DNA of 64,000 bases from Bemisia tabaci. Its lineage: Eukaryota; Arthropoda; Insecta; Hemiptera; Aleyrodidae. Below are positions 1 to 12,200 of this stretch, one piece after another. Made by a program: the position numbers and the translations under genes. The notes under the pieces are model-generated. The model saw only the letters and a program-made list of their open reading frames with translations. It ran no database searches and had not been told where the DNA came from. Each line of letters opens with the position of its first letter. Within the stretch, counting starts at the first letter, position 1. The stretch spans positions 40,106,517 to 40,170,516 of the forward strand of contig NC_092801.1 in the NCBI RefSeq assembly GCF_918797505.1. The letters are read 5' to 3'.

Positions 1-155
1 CCTCTTTATGGCTAAAAATTCAAAATCTGTCGGAGTTTTTGACCTAATTGATGCGATATATCGCAAGGCAATTCAACCACGTCACTTGAGCTAGACGAAT
101 CACCTTAAGGACATTTTCATGAAAGGGACATTTTTCATATAAGCGCTGTTTTTCG

Positions 156-451
156 GCCCACCCTGACTGAATTTCCTCAAATCAACGATTTTTTTCTGGA
201 TGAAGGTCTATATTTTATGGAATGTATTGTGATTTGATCTGGACGGTTTTTGGCGGAAGATGAGGATTTTTCGGAATTCGACCGCAAACCCGCATTTTTC
301 GCCAAGATTGGCCCTCAGACCAGGCCAAGTATCTGTATTAGATCTGAAAAGAGACCAGAAATGATCAAACCACGATGCATTCCGTAAAGTATAGACTTTC
401 AATGAGCAAAAAATCGCAGAGTTGAGGAAATTCACCAAGGGTGGGCCCAGA
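156..451. mobile_element. Foldback element
   Basis: Arms GGCCCACCCTGACTGAATTT... and its counterpart ending ...AAGGGTGGGCC face each other. No coding content. Bases 1-155 hold the end of a related GAATCACCTTAA repeat. Confidence 0.55.
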
Positions 452-787
452 ACGGCCCTTATTATACTACCGTACGAAGAAAAAACGCCGTATGAGCTTT
501 TAGATGTTGCCAAATTTTCTCCAATAAAATATTAATTTTCAGAGAAATTTGTAATTATTTTCCTTCCAATTTTATTTTATATAATAATTTTGTTCGCAAC
601 TGTTCTACAGTTCCGGCAAACTTCCAGAAAAAATATTCGGAATTTTCCTCAAAAATAAACATTTTATTGAGGGAAATTGGGCAACTATTGAATACGGCGG
701 TCCTCCTTAGCACGGCAGAATACAAGGCTGAATGCTGCTCATTGTTCGTATGCTTGTTAAAGAAAAATATTGAAACGATTTGGCCAG

Positions 788-946
788 CAGTGGCGTTGCG
801 TGCTTTGCGATTAATCGATTGATCTACCATTTAAATTAATGGAAAAGGATTGATAAACAGGGAGTTCGTAACGAATACCTTAATAATCGATTCTTTACCA
901 TAGCTTCGAATGAGGAAATATCGATAATCGAAACTGCATTATACGT
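788..946 (-). mobile_element. hAT-like MITE, CAGTGGCG family
   Basis: Reverse-oriented copy of the family seen whole at 27211-27374: CAGTGGCGTTGCGTGCTTTG at one end and GATAATCGAAACTGC at the other. Confidence 0.55.
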
Positions 947-1254
947 TGCCGAATTTCCTCACGTACGTGTTTCATTTCCTTTGCAGAAAAGTGAGCAATA
1001 TAATGTCCTACTCCTAAACTTTTTGAGCGTTTTCCCCAGTTTGTGAAAAAAAATAAACACTAAATTCAAAGGCAGAATCCGGCATGATTTTCTCGTGAAA
1101 AAATAAAATATGGAAGAAAATTAAGGAATTTGCGATGTAGGCCGATTTTGGCTCATTATTTTCATTGCATCTAGCAGACAGTGGCGAGGCGTGAATAATC
1201 GATTATCGATTTTACCCCATGGAGAATTAGCAGGTGTCTCAAATTTTGTGAATA

Positions 1255-1755
1255 TCATGTCTAAAATGAAATTGCTGGGAAAACTGAGTACGACGTTATC
1301 TTTGGGTTCGAAATTGAAGAATTATTGGTGAAAATTTGGCAAAATAATCTAATCTTCTAAAATACATGTGTTTAAATGGAAAATGCCGCCAGATGACGTC
1401 ACAAGGCGGCAAATTTTCTCACTTTTAAATAAATTTCTCTCAAATTTCCCATGTAGTAAAAAATTATGAAAAATACTACGAAATTGCAATCTGCGTAATG
1501 TGAATTTGTGAATATAGCATTCGAGTGCAGTTTCGATATTAGTATCGAACGCGACATTTTTCCTCTAAAAAACCGCGCCTTTATTACGTTGAATTTGTTT
1601 GTTAAAATTGGTAAGTGAGTGCTTTAGTCTCCTGAAAACAGAATTGTGATCTCAAAATTGGAGAAAAATGACGAGTAACAAAAAATGGAACCAATTGATG
1701 CGATATATCGCATGCTGTTCTGACACAAAATATGGCGTCTATCGAATCGCCTTAA
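1255..1755 (+). repeat. Approximately 500-bp dispersed repeat, first copy
   Basis: Collinear with 2490-2971. The right part is one arm of the TTAA foldback family, ending CGAATCGCCTTAA; the left arm is replaced by an unrelated block containing GATGACGTCACAAG. Confidence 0.7.
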
Positions 1756-1851
1756 TTATCTTTCAAGAAATTCCCACCTTGTTATACCTGAACCAGATAA
1801 ACCTTTTGATTTGCCACAGCTAAAGGCTCTTAGAGTTTGCCTGTGTACGAA

Positions 1852-2260
1852 TTATCTTGATTTATTTTGCGATCTTAACTCATGGTATGAAGGGACTCTA
1901 ATTTTGCGAGGAAAGCTCCGTACTTTTAAATGATGTCTGTCATTCTTCATATGTAAGAGCGCCTTCAATCGCGTATGATACTGTGCAACACCTCTGTGAA
2001 ATAGTTGCTTGAGGTGCCGCGCGGCGGCGGGCGGAACGCGCATTGGCGCCTACAAACCTAAGTGGATACCTCAAACACTGCGCAATGCGTGAAGTATCCA
2101 CTTAGGTTTATAGGCGCCAGTGAGCCTCTCGCGCTGGCAGCATGCCGTGCCGCGCCGCTCCGCTCTGTTTGGCTTTATTATTTAAACTCGCAGAGTCAGC
2201 TCATGATTTTGAAATGTTTGCACACTCTACATGGATTGTTCTTATTTACATTGGTGGGGG
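1852..2260 (-). repeat. Dispersed repeat carrying the 76-bp palindrome (reverse copy)
   Basis: Reverse-strand relative of the elements at 25251-25640 and 59085-59500, with the 76-bp palindrome at 2044-2119 and the flanking AAATGTTTGCACACTCT block at about 2213. Confidence 0.65.
2044..2119. repeat. 76-bp palindrome (TGGCGCCTACAAACCTAAGT family)
   Basis: Near-perfect inverted repeat centred on a GCGCAATGCG-type core with GATACTTCA / TGAAGTATCC arms. Confidence 0.75.
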
Positions 2261-2489
2261 AAAAAATGAATCAGGAGAATATCGACGGTGTAAGTCGGCA
2301 ATCACATAACTCGGTTTAAGACGTCGCAAACTTCCTGTCGTACTTGTTTTGTCAAACGGAAAACTACTCAACGGCAATTCTTTAGATCTGCCGTGATTTT
2401 TCTTCTCTGTGTTTAGTGTCATTGTTGGTTTATTTGCGATGTTTTCTCTCTGTCTAGTTAAAATACAGTCTGTTGGAGAAAAATATGGT

Positions 2490-2971
2490 CTGTCTAAAAT
2501 GAAACTGCTGGGAAAACTGAGTACGAGGTTAAGAATTATTGGAGAAAATATGGCAAAATAATCTTATCTTCTAAAATACATGTGTTTAAATAGAAAATGC
2601 CGCCAGATGACGTCACAAGGGGGCAAATTTTTTCACTTTTCAATCAATTTTTCTCAAATTTTCCATGTCGGAAAAAAATTATGAAAAAGATTGCGAAATC
2701 GCAATCTGCGTAAAGCGAATCTTTGAATATCGCATTCGAGTGCAGTTTCGATATCAGTATCGAATGCGATATTTTTCCTCTAAAAAAACCGCGCCTTTAT
2801 TACGTTGAATTTGTTTGTTAAAATTGGTAAGTGAGTGCTTTAGTTCTGAAAACAGAATTGCGATCTCAAAGTTGGAGAAAAATGACGAGTAGCTGACAGA
2901 ATGGAACCAATTGATGCGATATATCGCATGCCGTTCTGACACAAAATACGGCGTTCATCGAATCACCTTAA
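2490..2971 (+). repeat. Approximately 500-bp dispersed repeat, second copy
   Basis: Direct repeat of 1255-1755, ending CATCGAATCACCTTAA. Confidence 0.7.
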
Positions 2972-2989
2972 GTATTCTCAGATGGAGCA

Positions 2990-3140
2990 ATAAAATTTTT
3001 GTGTGTAAATTCTCCATTTGAAGCTATGGTAAAGAATCGATTATCAAGGTGTTCGTCGCGAGCACCCTGTTTATCGATCCTTTTCCATAGGTTTAAATGG
3101 CATAACAATCGATATATCGCAAAGCACGCCACGCACCTGC
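2990..3140 (+). mobile_element. hAT-like MITE fragment
   Basis: Shares GGTAAAGAATCGATTATCAA, CCTGTTTATCGATCC and AAAGCACGCCACGC with the CAGTGGCG family; the terminal bases are degraded. Confidence 0.5.
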
Positions 3141-3569
3141 TAGGAAATTCAAATTTTCTGTGCCACCACGACGCTGCGTGTTGCGGCAAGGTTCGCCACC
3201 GTCTTACTCGCAGTATGAAGGGTTTCATTTTTTTTGACTGACAGGCTGTTGAATAATAGATTGCGAATCGAACGAATGCTCGCCCGTCGTAGAGACGCGT
3301 CGATTGAGTATGGTCAGCTCGTCCTGCGTGGCTCATTTTTCGGCTAGGGATCATGTTATTCACATCCATTTCTCAGGTCAAATTCTGAATCACCATAAGT
3401 GTAGGTATCCATAACCGGACAATTTTCTTATTTTCCGTCTGGCGGCTGCGGTACTTTGAGTATTTCTTTCGAACGGTGAGATTTTTTCTTATTTTTTCCT
3501 TTCTTTTTTTACGGCATTATAGTTAAATCCTAGAGGACAACTTTTTATTCATTCAAAGTGCATGACTAT

Positions 3570-3830
3570 TCTGCCTGCTAAGGGAACACGCCGTGCGAAC
3601 TTTTGTTAGTTGCCAAATTGCCTTTGATCATTTACGAATTTTCAGGAGAAATTGTGAATATTTTTCGTTTAATTCTTCAGAGTATTTTTTTCGTAATTAG
3701 ATCTGTATCATCTGAAAATGTCAAGAGGAAATATTCACAACTCTCCTCAAAAATAATCATTGTAGTGGAGGAAATTTGACAACCATCGAATATTCACACG
3801 GCGTTTTTCCCTAGCAAGGCAGTATTGAGA
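3570..3830. mobile_element. Foldback element, GCCTGCTAAGG family
   Basis: Arms at 3570-3640 and 3760-3830 (CTGCCTGCTAAGGGAACACG against CGGCGTTTTTCCCTAGCAAG). Related arms recur near 450-740 and 16210-16300. The next 380 bp hold nothing I can name. Confidence 0.55.
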
Positions 3831-4213
3831 TGAGACCCTTTGTTTAAATTGCACAGGCACAGACTACCTACGAATATTTTCGATTGCATGGCAAGATTGG
3901 ACTCCATTTTGCGATCAGATACTACGATTTTCTGACTCAGAATCAGCATAAGAGTCATTAGTTTTCCTTCGCACACAAGTGTTTTTATGGATGAGCCAGA
4001 AATTGTGGCTCCTAATTGCAAAATGTAGTCAGATTATCGTTCAGCGATGAAGTGTTGTGTATGTTGCCTATCTACTAATTGAAGGGGCTCCTCTTACAGA
4101 AATGTGTTCCGGTGAAATTAAAATCGTTTCCAGTCCACCCTTGTATTGTAACTCGCCTTTCCTTTTTGACATGGAACTCACTTTATCGATCGATGAAAGT
4201 GGCACTCATTGAC

Positions 4214-4360
4214 CATATGGACTACATTTTGCAATTTGGAACTATAAAGTCGAGCCTGGTTTAAAAACAACGTATGTGCCATTGGTTTCCCTATGCTCAT
4301 AAGTGTTTTTCCAGAGGAGGCAGAATTTATAGTTCCAAATTGCAAAATGCAGTCCATATG
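4214..4360. mobile_element. Approximately 150-bp foldback MITE, GCAATTTGGAACTATAAA family
   Basis: CATATGGACTACATTTTGCA at the left and TTGCAAAATGCAGTCCATAT at the right. At least seven copies are in the window. Confidence 0.7.
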
Positions 4361-4929
4361 ACGTGAAAATATTCCGATTTCCTGGTAGAAATATGGTATT
4401 TTTATTGCGCTGAAAGGCGATTTAATATCAATATTATCTCAGCAAAATGATATTCTGGGACATATGCTATAATCGTCAGAGATTAATTCAGTTTAGGCCC
4501 TGTTGATCTTTTTCGTGTGAAACGGAGGTTTCTCTACACTTTGACGAGATGTTATGTTCGAACTTAACGGGAATCAGCCCAAGTATACTAAGCGTTGCTT
4601 AATTTCCTTTAATATTTTACTATTTATTCAATTATGCATATCGATGACCGAAGAATAACAAGCGTATTGAATAAATGGCGTTTCAGAATCTCTGATATTT
4701 TCTTTATTCATTTGTTCAGAAACAGAACTAATCTGAATGTTTTTTTTACAACAAAATTATCAGTGAAAATTGATGAATGAGTGCAAAATTCACAGAAAAT
4801 GTCAAGAAAAACTGTTGGTTACTTTTATTTTGAAAAAAAAAAAAAAAAATATCAACAGAGACTTGGAACACCACAATCGATGGTACGTATCTTTGATAGA
4901 TTCCAAATCATTCCAAATTTTGATAACCT

Positions 4930-5375
4930 ATCGACATATTGATGGTTAAACTGCAGAAATGCGTAGGTATCTCGGTCCATGCAGCGTAGCGGACTTCCTG
5001 TCACTCTTAATTTTCTACATGGAAAATTACTGAACATAATTTTTCGAAAATCATCGTGATTTTTCTTCTCTTTTTAAAAAATATTCTGTAAAAACTTCAA
5101 GCCATAATGTTGATTCTGTCTCATTTTGAAGAATACAATATCAGCGAAGATTTTAAAATACCGCAACCGAGATACGCATTTTTGTAGAATCTCCCCAGTG
5201 CTTTGATTCCATGTCCGTCGAAAGTTCCGAGAAAGCTCCGGAAAATGCTAAAAATCCGAAACCTTTCGGGCATTTCAAAAATTCCGGGAATAATTCAAGA
5301 AAATCTCAGAAGGTCCGAAATTTGGTACTAGTTCCGGAAATGGAAGCACTGGTTTCACCGTCGATATCGTATGTA
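4930..5375. mobile_element. Interrupted copy of the 261-bp foldback MITE
   Basis: Contains ACTGCAGAAATGCGTAGGTA, GCAACCGAGATACGCATTTT and a separated end GTTTCACCGTCGATATCG at 5362, matching the family intact at 32778-33038. Confidence 0.5.
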
Positions 5376-5410
5376 TAATTAAAATAAGCAGCGTCTTAAT
5401 TTCATCTAAT

Positions 5411-6033
5411 GGGCCTGTTGCATGCAAGAGATACAGCCGTGCGAATAGACTTTTCAGAGGTTAAATGACACGAAAATTACGATGGTCACATTAAAAAAGT
5501 CTAAAATACACTCCTTACTGCGCATTTTGCGTTGTGAGGGACGCGCTTTTTCAAATTTCCCGCGTCTGCGGGCAGTTTTCTAACGGAAACAATTAACGGA
5601 AACTCGCGGCTATTTCCGGTCAACTAAAACTGACAACATAACCTAAAAATCGGAGCTCGTGACATCGTGAAATGAAATGTAGAAGGATTGCGTTGGATAT
5701 TTAAAAGTCGATCGATTTGGTTACCGCATAAAGCGTATATGGACCACTATAGGAGATCACGTTGGGTTTGTAAACAAACTGAAGGAATAAATAACAACAA
5801 CAACAACGACTCGGCATCTTCCGGAAATCACCGAGCCCGCCGTTTGCTCGTTTCCGGTGATTAGAAAACTGCCACCAGACGCGGGAAATTTAAAAAAGCG
5901 CGTTCCTAACAACGCAAATTGCGCAGTAAGGAGTGTATTTCAGACTTTTTTAATGTGACCATCGTAATTTTCGTGTCATTTAACCTCTGAAAAGTCTATT
6001 CGCGCGGCTGTATCTCCTGCATGCAACAGGCCC
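5411..6033. mobile_element. 623-bp transposon with approximately 170-bp terminal inverted repeats
   Basis: Begins GGGCCTGTTGCATGCAAGAG and ends with its complement. The arms (5411-5580 and 5864-6033) match almost throughout. The centre has CAA repeats and no coding frame. It ends about 60 bp before the first coding exon at 6095, so it lies in the promoter or 5' untranslated region of that gene. Confidence 0.8.
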
Positions 6034-6094
6034 ATTACAGCTGTCACACTGTCCCAATTATTTTCCAGGATTATATTTGAAGCCTACTTGAACT

Positions 6095-6214
6095 ATGGTG
6101 CCGGACAGATCTCGGTCGGTTTTTGGACCCAACTCCTTTTTCCCGCAATTGAGGTTTTGTTGCTGCGGTTGCTCTTTGAGAATGGGAGTACTAATCATAG
6201 GCTGGTTCACTGTG
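6095..6214 (+). CDS. Exon 1 of the LAPTM/DUF4728-like gene
   Basis: Codes for 40 residues, beginning MVPDRSRSVFGPNSFFPQLR and ending in the first membrane helix (GVLIIGWFTV). The donor is gtgagc at 6215, phase 0. About 30 of 40 residues match the exon at 61585-61701. An AG at 6067-6068 behind a pyrimidine-rich stretch could be the acceptor of this exon, so a non-coding 5' exon may exist upstream. Confidence 0.7.
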
Positions 6215-9200
6215 GTGAGCATACTATACTATTAACCTAAAATATTAGTCTCAAAAACTAAACTCTTTCCGATTTCGACAGGTACTTGCTTTGATTTTTT
6301 TCACTTATGCCTGCGGCCCGATTATTGAAATTGATAGACAAAGCTAGGGACAAAAAAGACATAGGGGGTATGGAGCGATCCCATTGGTTGAAACTAGTCG
6401 TCTTTACAGACTAAAAGGGAAAATGACAATCTAACTGTCGGGTCTTTTTGTTGGTTGCCGTTAGTTATACGGAAAAAAATTGCTGATTCAACAATTCAAT
6501 TGCTAAAAACAGTGAGTGCAATGTTTCAAGGCAGATTTTACAACAAAAAAATGCTACTTTAACCACATTGTAAACTAATTTAACCACGGGGGTGGTTAAA
6601 GTAGCATTTTTTTGTTGTAAAATCTGCGTTGAAACATTGCACTCACTGTTTTTAGCAATTGAATTGTTGAATCAGCAATTTTTTTTCCGTGTAGTCTATT
6701 ACCTACCTCCTTTGTCCATTGTAGCTCATGTTTAGTAAACATAGTTAGTGGCAGAAATGCGTCCAATTGTTGGCGATTGTTGATTCTCAATGAATGTCAA
6801 TGTGTACACATGAATTCTGTAGAAAATATTACGTAGATCAAATCACATTGGAGGTTTTACCAGCGCCAAAAAAAAATTGTCACTTCTTGCGGGTGTAAGA
6901 TAGATATACCTAGATTTCATTAACCTACTCTCACTAATTACAACCTAGTATTCAGAAATACATATATACTTGTTACGTTAAGTGAACAGCTAGTTTTTTT
7001 ATAAAAAAGATTTGATGTTCTTTTTTTTGTAATTTTGACTACCGTAGATTGTAGGCGCACTCATGATTCTTGGATTTTGGCCTGTCGCTAATCGTTTGAG
7101 GGGGATCGACATTTCAAATAGCCCAGGTCAGTCCATTCTTAGTAAATCAGTGAACTCAATTTTCTGGTAGTTAGACTGCAGTGTGCAATCTGCCGGAGAA
7201 GCTCTGGCAAGATCTCTAACAGTGGCGGGTGGGTGTCGCAGAGCAAGCGCTGTAAGAGCGACTTATTAGTAGTAGTAGACTGCAGTGGCAAGCGTGAATG
7301 ATCGATTATCGATATTTCCCCATTTGATACTATGCTAAAGAATCGATTATTAAGGTGTTCCTTTTGAACAGCCTATTTATCGATCCTTTTTCTCAGGTTT
7401 ACATGGCAGATCAATCGATATTTCGCAAATCACGCCACTCCACTGTCGGACTCATCAATTTAATTTCCGAAACCAGTGAAGCTGTACCATTCACTATTTT
7501 TGACCGATGTTCCCACCCTTCCGCTGAAAATGTCAATCAATTATTTTTGCAGAGAGAAAGTCAAAAATCATTCTGAATACATATACATTCCGAACAATAA
7601 TAAACATGGGGCATATGCTGAACTTGAAAAATTAATCAACTTGTGAAAGTATCTCTATTTTTTTCAAGTAGAAGTATCGCGGTATGAATGGGGAGAAAAA
7701 TTGCTGGGTTAAGAGTCTTTGGGCCTGCATAAAAACCAAGTTTTTAATAATAATAAAAAAAAAGATAAGCTAATTTTATTCAGTGACTTATCTCATATAC
7801 AAATGGGACTGGAAGGAACGTGGGATCAATTTTCTGTAGAGCACAGAGCACTAGATATTTTCCAACTTCATGCAGACTATTTAGGAAATTAATTTCAATG
7901 TTTTTGATTTTCTTCAGAGAAAAGGGTGGCCGTTTACTTATGGGTGATCGACTACTTTATTGACGGCATTCTTCTCAGAATTGCCGGTATCATTCTGCTC
8001 ATTGGCGTCTATGCGGTAAGTCTTGACTACAGAAAGAAGAACAAGAATAAGCGAATTTTCGCGATCGAATATCATTCACCGTTGAATGATGTTCGACGAT
8101 TGTGCATTTTTTTTCAATGATATTCGACTTCTTCGTTGGTCTCACCAGAGACCGTTGAAATCCATCAATTTGAAATTTCGAATTCACCTCGGGACTTGAA
8201 TTCGATTTTTGAATTGATGCAATCGATGTCAGAAACTTCATTTTCCACCAAAATTTTTGTTCTGTCATCTCTTTCTGTTGTGTTTTGTCAATTCAAGTCT
8301 GGTGTTTTCGCAATTTCTGTGATTTAGTGTTTCGTGTTTTCTTATTTTCTTCTTAATTTCATTTATGAAAAAAATTTGAGCTCTGATTGGCTCCTGACAT
8401 CACCGATCATCGGCATCACTCAGCACTAATCAATTCGTTTGATGAATGACATTCGATCGCGAAAATTCGCTTAATGTGTGCCTAATTTTAAAAATCAAAT
8501 ACTAAAAAGAAAGTTAAAAAATTAAAAAAAATTACACGATATACAAGTTTCTCCGCCAGGGAGCTCTTCTCGCAAGAAATCGTTCTCCACCCGCCCGCCG
8601 GGAGAGCCGCGGGGCGTGCTGTCAGCGCAAAACGCGCACTGACGCCTACAAACCTAACTGGATACTTCACGCATTGCGCGATGCTTGAAGTATCCATTTA
8701 GATTTGTAGGCGTCAGTTCGCGTTTCGAGCTGGCAGCACTCGAGAATACTCCAAAACTCAAGAATAGGAAGAAATAAGTCAGATAATGACTAAAAGATCA
8801 CGGAAGTTTCGTAACTGATGTATTTTGAGTCGCTAATTTGAAATTGCCGTGCACGCGGGTATTTCAACTGCATGGTGAGCTAAAAAACGAACGTGCAAAC
8901 CATGCAGGTAAAATCGCTACACAAATTTCAGCTTACTTACACACACGTTTGTAGGTGATTTTGCTACCTAAAAAGCTACGTTTGTTACCTTTTTAGTTAT
9001 TCTTCCGTAAATTTCGCTATTTTTCCGTAAAATCCGCTATTTCAGCCTAACTATTGAGCTATTTTTACTGTTCACAAATTACCAATACCAAAAAATGCAG
9101 TTACACTTCCAAGCCACTCGATGCAAGATTAACTGCGTGAAGGCGCGCAGATGTAGCAAATCGGTATAGCAATTCGTGCTAGTCGTTCACTTGATTCAAC

Positions 9201-12200
9201 ACCGTGAACGGATAAGAAAGCTTTACGAAGTGAAGCAAATTTTGCTCCACCCTAAATCGGTGAATTAGCAATCCTTTTTTTTCAGTGTAGCCATTACAAA
9301 ATTTTATTATCTTTCATGATTCTCCAAAAAATTAAATGTTTTTTTCCGCGTTGTAGGAAAAGCCAAAATGTGTGCTTCTGTTCCTGATAGCGAGCGCCGT
9401 CGACGCAGTCAAGTTAGTGATTGAAATTCCACTTTTCATCTTCACCAACATCGATAGAAGCGTATCAGTTGAAATTTCATCCGATAATGAGTTGTATCCT
9501 TTATTTGAGCATCCGTTGGGGCTCTTCATTACTCTTGGTAAGTATTCCAGCAGGAGAAGTTGATGGTGAAACTATGCTGAAAGGAGCCATGTGAAAATGA
9601 GCTAAAGGAAACAGAGCTCGCCACCTCCCGGTCGAAGTATCACAAGCACCATGCGACGTTTCGAACTTTCCGCCGCCATTTTATTTTTTTACAGAGAAAT
9701 TACTAGGAGAATCTCTTGAAAATTTCTTTATATTTCCTTTGTGCTGCTGTTAAATTTCAGTGAAATTTTCAAACAGATTCTACCAAAAATTTTTCTGTAA
9801 AAATATAAAATGGCGGCGGAAATTTGGAGTCATAGCATGGCGCTTGTGAATGATTGTGATACTTTGGCCGGAAGATGACGAACTATGCGCATGGGGTCTG
9901 TGCGCCCTTTAGTTGAATCACTAAATACAAAAAAGGCACTTGTCCAGAAAACCAAATTGTTCAGGAGACACAAAAAAATGTTTATTTCGTGGTAGATATA
10001 TTTTAATTCTTCTAAAAAACTATCTAATTGCTTAATGCAAGCCTAGCTTGAACACTATTAGACTTTGCGGTCAAAACTGCGACAGCGGTAAAGGAAAACT
10101 GGCAAGATCGCAGCGTGGAGCCTGATTTAACATCTATCTTCCATCGCATTGCTAAGGCGCAATGATACAACTATTCGAACTCTCCGGAACGCGTGAGGTA
10201 TCACGCTACATTTGAAGGCGTTTTCGAAACTGCCAACTTTCCAAATCAGGATACATGCGTCGCATAGATAGGCGTCAACCAAAACTGGCCGGCAAATTTT
10301 AAGCACTATTGCAGCTCTTCTCCAGAACATTTACTAATAATTCAGTTCCTCGGAAGCCGAAAAAATTCAGTACTTTTTCGGTGCCTGTAAGTTGATTGTT
10401 AATTTGAGTTCCTATTATTTAGCTATATTTCTTCCTGCGCTTGTTTACTTTTAATTCTTATAAAATATTACCTTTTCACTAAATACAAATCTAGCTTGAA
10501 CACACTTAAAATTTGCGGTCAAAACTGCAACAGCAGTAAAGGAAAACTGACCAGGCCGCAGCGTGGAGGCTGATTTCATATCCATCTTCCATCGCATTGC
10601 TAAGGCGCAATGATACAACTATTCGTACTCTCCGGAACGCGTGAGGTATCACGCCACATTTGAAGGCGTTTTCGAAACTGCCAACTTTCCAAATCAGGAT
10701 ACTTGCGTCGCATGGATAGGCGGCAACCAAAACTGGCCGGCAAATATTAAGCACTATTGTAGCCCTTCTTCAATACATTTACTAAAAATTAAGTTCCTCG
10801 AAAGCAGAAAAAATTCAGTACTTTTCGAATGCCTTTAAGTTGATTGTTAGTTAGAGTTCCTATTATTTAGTTATATTTCTTACCGCGCTTGTTTATTTTT
10901 AAACGAAACGACTTTTCGAAAAATATCTACCACGAAATAAACAGTTTTTTGCGTCTCCTGAACAATTTGGTTTTCTGGACATGTGCCCTTTTTGTATTTA
11001 GTGATTCAGTTCCCATTCTATCCATTTTTGCCTAGCTTCCTTTACAAAAGTGCGTATGATGGAGAATTTTTAGGGGCCTGAAAAACTTTAATTTTTAAAT
11101 GGACAGTACCGAGTGAATTGAGATCAAAAATATCCTTGAGTTCATAATTGAGCATTTTTTGAAGAAAGTATGATTGAATAATCTACTTTTAAAATCCACG
11201 AGTTTAAATGGGAAATACTACTTAATGATGTCATAAAGCGCTACATCGTTTCATTTTCAAATCCGTCTTTGCCAATTTCTCGGGAAAAATAGTAAAAAAT
11301 GCTAAAAAATCTGCTTTTCAAGCAGTTTCAGGATTCTCTAGTACGAAACTATATAACTCGATTTGCGACGTCGCCAATTCTCAATGATGTTTTACGTTTT
11401 CGCAGCTACGTTTTTTATGATTTTTCCTTGCGATTCAAGAATATTAACCGAGGAGTTATAGTAAAAAAAATATGTGGGTATACTTCCTATGAAAACTAAG
11501 TGAATGCGTAAGTTACGAAAATCCGCGATCGAGGTGCATGTTTTTGTAGTTGAATAAAAATGGAATGAAATCATGCACGGATTTCAGAGAATACATTTAT
11601 GAAAAGCTGGTGTTTTTTTATCGATGATTTCCAAAAGAGAGATGCATATCTAAGTTAATTCTCTATGGGCTGATTGCCACGTCAATTTAAATGGAGTCAG
11701 CCAAACTTTATTTGAGGTTGCCTGATTTTGTCTCATGTCTTATAACATAATTAATTTAGAAATGAAGCCTCTCCGATTAGTTCGGCACTTTGTAAGGTAA
11801 ATTTATATCAGATCCAGTTTTCCCCTTTTTACTTTCATTTTCTGGTTCATATATTTCCGTTTTTATGATGTTCCAGTGCTGACTCTGTATTTTCTGGCGG
11901 TGACTAACAGTTATTACAGCGAAATGGAAAACGCTCCTCCGAAAAGATGTGGTACAGGAGTCGCCCCTGACAATGTACGCAATGCTTGAAAGAGATGATG
12001 CTAATGTACTCAAAAAGACACATCTTGTCAACCCATCTGAAAGGGTTGTCATTCATACTTCTGTGCCCATTACTTGCCTGACATGGGGCTATTGAGAGAG
12101 GGCGCTTGACAGCAAGGACCTTGACCGGAGGTCTTTTTTTCATCTTCAAAAAACGGCCTAAAGGTCATCAGAAAAAAAAAAAGTTGCTGCGTATTAAGCC

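Noticed and set aside
11397..11459. Alternative last exon of the membrane-protein gene after tttcgcag
   Set aside because: Phase fits and it ends in a stop, but it lies in a degraded copy of the 261-bp MITE family (gatttgcgacgtcgc) and encodes only a short stretch.
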